NCBI RefSeq assembly: GCF_011516735.1 | Contig: NZ_WOSX01000003.1 | Span: forward strand, 110,269 to 174,268 | DNA: 64,000 nt | Direction of reading: 5' to 3' | From: Acetobacter fallax | GTDB lineage: Bacteria; Pseudomonadota; Alphaproteobacteria; Acetobacterales; Acetobacteraceae | Part shown: positions 17,044 through 27,624 of the stretch, piece after piece | How positions within the stretch are numbered: the stretch's first letter is position 1 | Layout: every line of letters starts with the position of its first letter | The notes under the pieces: model-generated | The model's database searches: none | The model's input: only the letters and a program-made list of their open reading frames with translations | Told to the model about the DNA's origin: nothing | Made by a program: the position numbers and the translations under genes

Positions 17044-20000
17044 ATGCCTGCGACCATTGCTGCGGATCATATTTTCTTTCTTCTTGCCGACGCTCGTCTC
17101 GGTCCACTATTCGCGCCTCCGGCTATTATTGATACTGATCTGTGCCAGTACATGCACCTGCCATTGCTGTCTGTGCTTCTTACTGCACTACGCTCCTCAG
17201 ACGCCGTATTCATCGATTCTTCACCATCAGTGACGACTTACGCTGAACAGATTGTAACAGCCCGGGACCTTGGCACGCGCATCCGGAAACTGACAACAGG
17301 ACAACGAAACAGCCTGTCACCGACATGCGGCCCTATTGGATTCGTTCACTGCGATCTGACCTCCACACGGCCCCGGGACTGGCTCGCAACTCTCGACAAC
17401 CTCGGGCCAAAGCTTGCCCCCGACGTGATCTTTGCCCTCCACGGCACGGAGACCGAAGCCGGCGGTGGGGTGTGGAACACGCTCACCGCTTCTTCACCGC
17501 ATTACCTGTTTCCCCATGGCGCGGGCCTGGGTCTGATCGCTCCGGGCCACGTTCCCGACCCACTCGCTCCCCTCATGGGTACAGATATGGAGAAGCTGGA
17601 CCCGACAGCCCAGGCCCGACTTCATACCCGATTCTCCTTTTTTGGAACGCACTGGAGCAACAACGCCCGGATTCAGGTCGATCATATCCGGCGCGAAGAA
17701 CAGAAAACTGCCGAACGGCAGGCGCGTCTTGTTCTCTCAGAAACCAGATTTGCACTCGCGGCACAGAAAGAAGAAGCGGATGCCCGACTTACAGCGGAAC
17801 AGTCCCTGATCAGCCACGAATCCCTACGCGCCGCCCGGGCAGAACAGCAACATCAGAGCGCCGTAGCCGCGCGTGATACTGCTCAGCAGCAACTTGCCGA
17901 GGTACGCTCTTATATCAGTGCCATAAAAAACTGGACCGGGCAGTTCACTGAACACATCAATACAAAAAACGCAGAAATCGCACGTCTGAAGACAAAACTG
18001 GCCGGGCACGAAGAAGGTCTCGACGCGCTCCGACACCTGCTTGAAACACGCCCCTCTCTTCCCCGTCGCCTTGCCCGGGCCGTGAGACGACAGCACTTCG
18101 TTCCCTCAGTTCCCAAAACTCCGGGAGCACCCGAGATGCTGCATCTCCCGCCCCCGCCCGAACCTCCGGCTCTTTGCGTCAACAACGATATTCAGGCGCC
18201 GGACGCGTTGCCGCTGCCCGTCACCACAGAGGCCATTTCCTGGCCGCCACATCCTCTGACCACACCGGATAGCGCTATCCTGCGCAACGTCCTGTTCGTC
18301 AGCGGCGAGCCCACAACACCGGGCTCGCTTTACCGCTGTACACGCAATGCCGCTGCCTGCACCGCCGCAGGCCATAATACGCGTGTCCGCCCCTGCGGTA
18401 TCATCAGTCCGGAAGATGTTTTCTGGGCCGATATCATTATCCTCTGGCGCGTCGAATTTTCTGGCCATGTTGCAACCATCATTCGCCTGACCCGGGAAAA
18501 AGGGGGCATTGTCATCTTCGACGTCGATGATCTTGTTTTCCTCCCTATGCTGGCCAGCATCTCCATTATCGATGGCATCCGCACAGCCGGCGGCAACACA
18601 GAAGCCGGAATCCACAACACCTTCACGAAAATGCAGGCCACTCTCGACCGTGCGGACGCCTCATTCGGCACAACAGCGGAACTCACCACCCATCTGCGTC
18701 GTCTGAGCCCGGTAGCCTTTACGCTGCCCAATATTTTTGACGCCGCAACCCTGCGCCGTAGCCGCCTCGCTGCCCGAATCCGCAAGGCCGAAGGAACCCA
18801 CGGCCTCATTCGCATCGGTTATGCATCCGGCACCCGAACCCACCAGCGCGATTTCGCAGTCGTGGCAGACGTTCTCGCTGAACTCATGCAAACCTACACC
18901 AGTCTGCGACTGGTTCTGTTCCGCGAATCAGACAACCAGCGCTCCGTCTTGCTGATGGAAGAATTTCCATCGCTCGCCCCGTTCGCAGACCAGATCGAAT
19001 GGCGGGATCTGGTGCCTCTCGACGCCCTGCCAGATGAATACGCCCGCTTTGATATCAATATCGCGCCCCTTGAAGTCGGAAACCCATTCTGCGAGGCGAA
19101 AAGCGAAATCAAGTTTTTCGAACCGGCACTGACCAGCGTCCCTTCGGTCGTTTCGCCCACATCACCATTCCGCGCCTGCATCATAAACGGTGTGACAGGT
19201 TTTCTCGCTGAAACACAGGATGAGTGGAGAACCGCCCTCACCCGCCTCATTGAAAGCCCGGATCTCCGCACTCGAATCGCACGTAACGCCGCCAGTCACG
19301 TCCTCTGGAATTTCGGACCGGAACGCCAGGCCATGCTGTTCGACGCGATCATCATGTCGTTTGGCAACGAAGCTGCCACCGCCCGCGCCACCGAGACGAT
19401 TCTTGCACGCGGCGGCTTCCTCGCTCGCAATGTCCCGGAGGTACCCGACAGTACCGTCCTGTTCGAGCACGACGCACTTCTTGCGTCAGCTGATGTCACG
19501 GTCGTCATCACATCCCACAACTACGCCGGGCTGATCGTCGAAGCCCTCGAATCCGTCCGCGCCCAGACAATGAAGACACTCGATCTCGTCGTAGTCGATG
19601 ATGCCTCGACCGATGACTCGCCAGACATCATTGTTGACTGGGCCCGCCAACACACTGACCGCTTTAACCGACTTCTCGTTCTCGCACCGAAGCGGAATAC
19701 AGGACTCGGAGGGGCGCGCAATATCGCCGTCTCGGCCAGCGAAACACCTTATTATCTGTCACTGGATGCCGATAATCGACTCCTGCCAAACGCCTGCGAG
19801 GCTCTTCTGAGCGCTTGTGACAGCCTCACTGCATATGCTTATCCATTGATCCGCACATTCGATGGAAAATCCGCTCCCGGACTCATGGGCGATTTCCCGT
19901 TCCGTCCGCTTCGGTTGCAAAACGCAAATATGATCGACGCTATGGCCTTTGTCGCGAAATGGGCCTGGTCAGCCGTCGGCGGCTATTATGTAAAGCGTGA

Positions 20001-20220
20001 TGCCATGGGCTGGGAGGATTACGATCTCTGGTGCAGTTTCACGGAAATGGGGCTGAAAGGCACACATCTGCCCGAGATCGTCGCCGAATATCGTATCCAT
20101 GAGAATTCAATGACCAACAACGTTACCGAAGAACTGGCCCATAAGGCGCGCGTCGTGGATTTCATCCTCAGTCGCCATTCCTGGCTGGATATCCATCGTG
20201 AAGCCAGAAAGCGCGACTGA
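17044..20220 (+). CDS. Multi-domain glycosyltransferase (GT-B module plus C-terminal GT2)
   Basis: 1058 residues. N-terminal ~220 residues are an unrecognised alpha/beta region; ~220-345 is a charged coiled coil (RQARLVLSETRFALAAQKEEADARL...); ~420-780 is a GT-B module with VLFVSGEPTTPGSLYR, VIFDVDDLVF, IGYASGTRTHQRDF and IAPLEVGNPFCEAKSEIKF; ~810-1058 is a GT2 (GT-A) module: VTVVITSHNYAGLIVEALES, VVVDDASTDDSPDI, ARNIAVSASETPYYLSLDADNR (DxD) and WEDYDLWCSF. The protein is cytoplasmic. The shared SGTRTH module relates it to the 918-aa protein at 12.4-15.2 kb. Divergent from the beta-roll gene, across a 288-nt promoter spacer. Sugar and acceptor unknown. Confidence 0.85.
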   Translation: MPATIAADHIFFLLADARLGPLFAPPAIIDTDLCQYMHLPLLSVLLTALRSSDAVFIDSSPSVTTYAEQIVTARDLGTRIRKLTTGQRNSLSPTCGPIGFVHCDLTSTRPRDWLATLDNLGPKLAPDVIFALHGTETEAGGGVWNTLTASSPHYLFPHGAGLGLIAPGHVPDPLAPLMGTDMEKLDPTAQARLHTRFSFFGTHWSNNARIQVDHIRREEQKTAERQARLVLSETRFALAAQKEEADARLTAEQSLISHESLRAARAEQQHQSAVAARDTAQQQLAEVRSYISAIKNWTGQFTEHINTKNAEIARLKTKLAGHEEGLDALRHLLETRPSLPRRLARAVRRQHFVPSVPKTPGAPEMLHLPPPPEPPALCVNNDIQAPDALPLPVTTEAISWPPHPLTTPDSAILRNVLFVSGEPTTPGSLYRCTRNAAACTAAGHNTRVRPCGIISPEDVFWADIIILWRVEFSGHVATIIRLTREKGGIVIFDVDDLVFLPMLASISIIDGIRTAGGNTEAGIHNTFTKMQATLDRADASFGTTAELTTHLRRLSPVAFTLPNIFDAATLRRSRLAARIRKAEGTHGLIRIGYASGTRTHQRDFAVVADVLAELMQTYTSLRLVLFRESDNQRSVLLMEEFPSLAPFADQIEWRDLVPLDALPDEYARFDINIAPLEVGNPFCEAKSEIKFFEPALTSVPSVVSPTSPFRACIINGVTGFLAETQDEWRTALTRLIESPDLRTRIARNAASHVLWNFGPERQAMLFDAIIMSFGNEAATARATETILARGGFLARNVPEVPDSTVLFEHDALLASADVTVVITSHNYAGLIVEALESVRAQTMKTLDLVVVDDASTDDSPDIIVDWARQHTDRFNRLLVLAPKRNTGLGGARNIAVSASETPYYLSLDADNRLLPNACEALLSACDSLTAYAYPLIRTFDGKSAPGLMGDFPFRPLRLQNANMIDAMAFVAKWAWSAVGGYYVKRDAMGWEDYDLWCSFTEMGLKGTHLPEIVAEYRIHENSMTNNVTEELAHKARVVDFILSRHSWLDIHREARKRD

Positions 20221-20254
20221 CCGGCATCATGACCATTCGTGATTTTCTACAAAA

Positions 20255-20632
20255 TCACCCTTTTTTCCGTCGCGCCTGCAACCGCACAATCGACCGCTGC
20301 ACCGAGAGCCGCTCACCCACGTCCAGACTACGATACAGCTTCAGCAGATCGATCTCATCAATCGTCAGCTCAACTGCCGTGTCCTGAGACGCCATCCCGT
20401 TGAGAAACACCTCAACAGGAACATTGAACAGCTCAGACAACCGCGGCAAATATTCCCGCACCCGGCCATCACGATCCGTCTCCCAGTGCGCAATCGCACT
20501 GCGCGAAAGTCCTACAGCCTGCGCCAGCTCTGCCTGCGTCATCCCTTCATACTGACGCAGCGCCCGGATGCGCTGCCCGAGAGTCTCATGACTCCCCATC
20601 CTGCTTTCAAGAGCAGAAGGCGCTTTCGCCAT
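20255..20632 (-). CDS. XRE-family helix-turn-helix regulator
   Basis: About 125 residues with a standard lambda-repressor-type HTH: LGQRIRALRQYEGMTQAELAQAVGLSRSAIAHWETD, then an oligomerisation region LPRLSELFNVPVEVFLNG and a basic tail. The frame reaches 20704, but ATG 20632 (MAKAPSALESRM...) preceded by AGGA is a better start. It lies 97 nt downstream of gcvP on the same strand and could be co-transcribed. Target unknown. Confidence 0.85.
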   Translation of the reverse strand: MAKAPSALESRMGSHETLGQRIRALRQYEGMTQAELAQAVGLSRSAIAHWETDRDGRVREYLPRLSELFNVPVEVFLNGMASQDTAVELTIDEIDLLKLYRSLDVGERLSVQRSIVRLQARRKKG

Positions 20633-20728
20633 AATCCACACATCCTGCCAAGGTCCGCCGGGAAACCGGCTAACCGCCCATCCGGTAACAGAGACCGGCT
20701 GCATGCGGCCTGCCTCGTCTCCCTAACG

Positions 20729-23605
<2,877 letters not shown>

Positions 23606-23661
23606 GATCTTTCCCCGTAGAGACAAAGAAGTTTCAGAACCGAAAGCAACTGGAAAACAGA

Positions 23662-24027
23662 TCAGGAAATCAGCGCGTGATAAGCGGCATCATCCATCAG
23701 CTCGCCAAGTTGTGCCGTATCCGTCAGCTTCATTTTCAACATCCAGCCCTCTCCCTCAGGATCATTGCTGATCAGCTCAGGATTATTCGCGAGATTCGGA
23801 TTCCCTTCCGTCACAACACCACTGACCGGCGCATAAACGTCAGATGCCGCCTTCACCGATTCAACAACAGCCACCGAATCCCCTTGCGTCACTTCCGGCG
23901 CGGATGTGTTCAGCTCAAAGAACACAATCTCACCCAGTTCTTCCGCCGCGTGCTTCGTGATCCCGACCGTTGCAACATCACCCTCGACACGCAACCACTC
24001 ATGCTCTTTCGTAAAATAAAGCGTCAT
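23662..24027 (-). CDS. gcvH: Glycine cleavage system H protein
   Basis: Lipoyl carrier that shuttles the aminomethyl group between GcvP, GcvT and lipoamide dehydrogenase. 121 residues from ATG 24027 ([17 protein letters not shown]), which fits the family better than the frame start at 24075. The lipoylation site is the Lys of [20 protein letters not shown]-like region is [18 protein letters not shown]. Lies between gcvT and gcvP. Confidence 0.96.
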   Translation of the reverse strand: MTLYFTKEHEWLRVEGDVATVGITKHAAEELGEIVFFELNTSAPEVTQGDSVAVVESVKAASDVYAPVSGVVTEGNPNLANNPELISNDPEGEGWMLKMKLTDTAQLGELMDDAAYHALIS

Positions 24028-24117
24028 TTTTCTCTTCCCGTTCCGGACCCGCAGGCCATCCACCCGAAAAACCATATCGTCCGCACCCGCGCGCCGGGGC
24101 GCTGAACGCCATCCCGA

Positions 24118-25251
24118 TCAGCGTTTAAAACGCGCCTGCACAAACGGCATTACCGCCACAGTTACTGGCACCCGCTTCCCTCGCAGTTCCGCAAAAATCT
24201 TAGTCCCTACCGGCGCATAAGCCGTTTCAACATATCCCATCGAAACCGGCGCCTTCGCCTGCGGACCAAACGCGCCGGACGTTACCACACCAATCTGCGT
24301 GCCACCTTCAGACTGCGCAAACAGCGGTGCCCCATGCCGAACCGGCGCACGCCCTTCCGGCACCAGGCCAACCCGCCGCCGCGACGCACCATTCTCAAAT
24401 TGCGCCAGCACGACATCGCTGCCCGGAAAACCACCCTCACGCGCGCCGCCTCTGCGCCGCACTTTCTGCACAGCCCATTCCAGCGCACCCTCAACAGGCG
24501 TCGTCGTTTCGTCCAGATCCGAGCCATACAGGCACATCCCGCCCTCAAGCCGCAGACTGTCCCGTGCTCCCAGCCCGACCGGCATCACGTCCGGCTGCTC
24601 CAGCAGCGCCCGAGCCACCTGTTCCGCCTGTGCCGACGGAACGCTGATCTCAAACCCGTCTTCGCCGGTATATCCGGACCGCGAAATGAACACCGGTACA
24701 CCGTCAAACGTGCTCTGCCGCGCATCCATGAATTTCATGGCGGTCACGTTCGGCATAAACCGCGCCAGCACCGTCTCTGCCTCCGGTCCCTGCAACGCCA
24801 GCAACGCCCTGTCTTCAAGCCATTCCACCGAACAATCCGGCTTCAGCCCCGCGATCATCAGCGCAATATCCTGCGCCCTGCACGCCGCATTCACGATGAC
24901 CAGAAACCAGTCGCCCATATTGGCGATCATCAGGTCATCCAGAATCCCGCCCTGATCATTCGTAAAGAATGCATAACGCTGGCGACCCGGCTTCAGCCCG
25001 ACCACATCAACAGGCACTATCCGCTCCAGCGCCAGCGCCGCCCGCGTCATCTCCCCATCAACGGGACGCACCGCGACCTGCCCCATATGAGACACGTCAA
25101 AAAGCCCCGCATGCACGCGCGTCTGTAAATGCTCAGCCATGATGCCCGCAGGATACTGCAACGGCATCGCATAACCGGCAAAAGGCACCATCCTGGCACC
25201 AAGCTCTTCATGCAAAGAGAAAAGCGGCGTCCGGAGAAGATTATCACTCAT
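24118..25251 (-). CDS. gcvT: Aminomethyltransferase, T protein
   Basis: Transfers the methylene from H-protein-bound methylamine to tetrahydrofolate with release of ammonia. 377 residues, with MVPFAGYAMPLQYPAGIMAEH, LFDVSHMGQVAV, the conserved SRSGYTGEDGFEI block and the C-terminal GFGPQ-like GAFGPQAKAPVSMGYVE. ATG 25251 has a GGAG about 9 nt upstream. First gene of the operon; 90 nt downstream of the glycine riboswitch. Confidence 0.96.
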   Translation of the reverse strand: MSDNLLRTPLFSLHEELGARMVPFAGYAMPLQYPAGIMAEHLQTRVHAGLFDVSHMGQVAVRPVDGEMTRAALALERIVPVDVVGLKPGRQRYAFFTNDQGGILDDLMIANMGDWFLVIVNAACRAQDIALMIAGLKPDCSVEWLEDRALLALQGPEAETVLARFMPNVTAMKFMDARQSTFDGVPVFISRSGYTGEDGFEISVPSAQAEQVARALLEQPDVMPVGLGARDSLRLEGGMCLYGSDLDETTTPVEGALEWAVQKVRRRGGAREGGFPGSDVVLAQFENGASRRRVGLVPEGRAPVRHGAPLFAQSEGGTQIGVVTSGAFGPQAKAPVSMGYVETAYAPVGTKIFAELRGKRVPVTVAVMPFVQARFKR

Positions 25252-25339
25252 GCCACCGCTCCGACTGAAGAAATCATAAGAAAAACAAACATCGGCACAC
25301 TCCCCAACCCGGCCTCGCCAGGATCAGTTCCGTGCCCCT

Positions 25340-25490
25340 TCTGTCCGTTTGCCTGAGATCGCTATCCCGTCGGCGGACGCCTGATGCGTCACTCTCCAGA
25401 AACCAGTGTCACAGGGTCCGTTGGCCTGAGAGATTCCGGGGCGGTTGCTCCTTCGGCGCTGATCTTACGACCAGACTCTCCCGCTGTGAC
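25340..25490 (-). promoter_or_regulatory. Tandem glycine riboswitch
   Basis: Read on the minus strand, two consecutive copies of the glycine aptamer are visible. The first (about 25488-25405) opens CGGGAGAGT and has GAAGGAGCAACCGCCCCGG followed by AATCTCTCAGGCCAACGGACC. The second (about 25400-25340) has CTGGAGAGT, CCGACGGGATAGCGA and TCTCAGGCAAACGGACAGAAGG. Cooperative tandem aptamers normally turn gcv operons on when glycine is abundant. The rest of the 525-nt gap (25252-25339 leader; 25491-25776 with the speE terminator) shows no gene. Confidence 0.93.
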
Positions 25491-25705
25491 GGCTTTGATT
25501 TTGCACCCCGTCATTCCGCTGTCAAACAAATCTTTCGCGGGATCCCGCTCCCGCGCCCTGCCGACCGGCAAAGGCACAGCTTTGCAAACCTGTTATACCG
25601 GAAGCTGTGAATATTGACCTGTGGATGACAGCATCAAGGCTCAGGGCAACACTCTGAAAATGATCCGGATGGGTCAAAGAGGCTATCTCAAAAGCCTAAT
25701 GTAAA

Positions 25706-25738
25706 ACAAAAAAGCCAGACCTGCACGGGCGATCTGGC
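25706..25738 (-). terminator. Rho-independent terminator of speE
   Basis: GCCAGA (25714-25719) pairs with TCTGGC (25733-25738) around a GC-rich loop; the A run at 25706-25713 gives the U tract for the leftward transcript. Located about 40 nt after the speE stop. Confidence 0.7.
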
Positions 25739-25776
25739 CAGAAAACGCAAAGCAGACTGCCCGAAGCCGCGTCGCG

Positions 25777-26646
25777 TCAGCTTTTTTCAGGCAGGTGCTT
25801 CGCAATATAAGGCGGCAGATTAAACGACCCGACATGGATCTCCGGCGTCCAGTATTGAGTCGCACTCAGAATACCAGCATGCTCGGCCCGCGCACGAACC
25901 ATCGCCACATCCTGCTTTGTCGGATCACCGCCCTTGCAGGCAATCCCCAGCGTCATGAAACCACCCACATAAGTCGGCACCGCCGCAACATACGCCGACA
26001 CACGCGGGAAGAACTTAGCACGCCGCAAACTTGTCTCATGCAATTCATCCGCCTGCATGAACGGCACGCCACACTGATTCACAATAAGCCCGTCCGGACC
26101 AAGAATACGCGCGCAATGCTGATAAAAAGAGTCCGTAAACAGCACCTCGCCAACCCCGATCGGGTCCGTGCTGTCGACAATAATCACGTCAAACGACTGA
26201 TCCGCCGCATGAGCAACATACTCAATGCCATCGCCAACAATCACATCCGCACGGGGATCGGTCCACGCATCGCCAGCAATACCAGGTAAATGCTTTTTTG
26301 ACAGTTCGATGACATCGCCATCGATTTCCACCATCACGGCCTGCTCGACACTCTTATGCTCAAGCACGCGCCGCAGAACACCACCGTCACCGGCACCAAT
26401 GATCAGAACATTCTTCGGCGCCGCATGAGTGAACAGCGGAACATGAGTCAGCATCTCCTGATAAACGAATTCGTCCGCTTCCGTGATCTGCACCACGCCA
26501 TCAAGCATAAGCACGCGACCATGAGAGTCGCTTTCAAAGATCACAATATCCTGAAAAGGACTTTTCGTATGAGCAAGTTCCTTACGAACACGGAACCGCT
26601 GCCCCCAGCTGTCATACAGCCCCTCGTTCAGCCAGGTATCGGTCAT
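25777..26646 (-). CDS. speE: Spermidine synthase
   Basis: Aminopropyltransferase that makes spermidine from putrescine and decarboxylated SAM. 289 residues: QDIVIFESDSHGRVLMLDGVVQITEADEF at the start, the SAM-site VLIIGAGDGGVLRRVLEH and MVEIDGDVI, and the catalytic VDSTDPIGVGEVLFT. Followed on the same strand, and preceded upstream, by speD, which makes the decarboxylated SAM; the two are separated by a terminator-like hairpin so they may be separate transcripts. Confidence 0.95.
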   Translation of the reverse strand: MTDTWLNEGLYDSWGQRFRVRKELAHTKSPFQDIVIFESDSHGRVLMLDGVVQITEADEFVYQEMLTHVPLFTHAAPKNVLIIGAGDGGVLRRVLEHKSVEQAVMVEIDGDVIELSKKHLPGIAGDAWTDPRADVIVGDGIEYVAHAADQSFDVIIVDSTDPIGVGEVLFTDSFYQHCARILGPDGLIVNQCGVPFMQADELHETSLRRAKFFPRVSAYVAAVPTYVGGFMTLGIACKGGDPTKQDVAMVRARAEHAGILSATQYWTPEIHVGSFNLPPYIAKHLPEKS

Positions 26647-26832
26647 AATTCATCTCTCCGGAAAAGAAGTCCGCCGCATCATACCGACCAGGAAGCAACA
26701 CAGCGTCAGAGGAGCAGACCATGACCAGATAAATCCGGCCGGTCATGTGAAGATTTCAGGAAAATAACACATTCAGAGCCCGGAACCGGATCGCTTCGGC
26801 CCGCCGTCATACCCTGAGTCGCAGAAAAGCCT

Positions 26833-26861
26833 CCGGCCGGGTGACACCATCACCCGGCCGG
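26833..26861 (-). terminator. Terminator after speD
   Basis: Perfect 12-bp stem CCGGCCGGGTGA / TCACCCGGCCGG with a 5-nt loop. For the leftward transcript it is followed by AGGCTTTTCTG, a modest U stretch. Lies 33 nt after the speD stop. Confidence 0.65.
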
Positions 26862-26893
26862 AAACAGCCATCATACCTGACAGAATTTCCAGT

Positions 26894-27355
26894 TCAGGAA
26901 GAAACTTTTCCGCGACGCTGCTCGTCAACCAGAATGCGACCGGCCTGAAACAGGCGCTGCATCACAGGAATGGAGAGGTTCGGATCGCAGGCGCCACACA
27001 TAAAAATGTCAACCGCCGCGAAAGACCGCTCAGGCCATGTGTGGATGGAAATATGGCTCTCAGCAAGAACCACAACACCCGACACACCACCATTCGGTGT
27101 AAAGTGGTGGAAATGACTATGAAGAATCGTGGCACCGGCAGCAATTGCTGCCTCGCAAAGCGTCGCGTCGATCTTCGCAGGATCATCCAGATTGGATGCT
27201 TCCCACAAATCAACGAGAAGATGCGTTCCAGCGAACTTTTCGCCGTCCCGTTCGACAAAGTAATCTTTCCGATCTTCCTCAGAAGAGGAAACGGGAGAAA
27301 TCTGGTTATTGCTCGGGAATTCCGAGACCATCCCCAGTTGAGCAAGTGCGTTCAT
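26894..27355 (-). CDS. speD: S-adenosylmethionine decarboxylase proenzyme
   Basis: Pyruvoyl enzyme giving decarboxylated SAM for SpeE. 153 residues. Self-processing should occur between Glu99 and Ser100 in VVVLAESHISIHTWPE, turning Ser100 into the pyruvoyl group; FMCGACDP supplies Cys120 and Cys123. The N-terminal extension of about 40 residues is longer than in the shortest bacterial forms, but the GGGGG just before the ATG at 27355 supports the start. Upstream lies a 269-nt spacer rich in hairpins. Confidence 0.95.
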   Translation of the reverse strand: MNALAQLGMVSEFPSNNQISPVSSSEEDRKDYFVERDGEKFAGTHLLVDLWEASNLDDPAKIDATLCEAAIAAGATILHSHFHHFTPNGGVSGVVVLAESHISIHTWPERSFAAVDIFMCGACDPNLSIPVMQRLFQAGRILVDEQRRGKVSS

Positions 27356-27624
27356 TGACGTACCCCCAAACCAGTAGACAGCCTGTTGGGCGAAAACGCC
27401 CCCTTGGGCCAGGAGAGCGCTTGATAGGGCCTCGTATCCCGGGGTGCAAGACTTTTCTTGCCCTGACCACTTCGGAATGCCTGATGCACTCTCGGGATCA
27501 TCAATTCTTCACAAAACCCGGCTTTTTTCTCGCCTCATGAGGCCTCGAAACAGCATCAACAAACCTTACCAGCCCCCCAAACAACGGATTATGAGATCAC
27601 CAAAACCTTTCCCGACAACCAGCG
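27356..27624 (-). other. speD leader / flagellar operon end, hairpin-rich spacer
   Basis: No gene. Read leftward it holds a 12-nt palindrome GCCTCATGAGGC (27532-27543), a hairpin GCAAGA-CTTT-TCTTGC (27446-27461) and GGGCG-AAAA-CGCCC (27388-27401). It has to contain the end of the flagellar transcript and the speD promoter. No known riboswitch is recognised, though polyamine- or SAM-responsive leaders are common before such genes. Confidence 0.4.
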
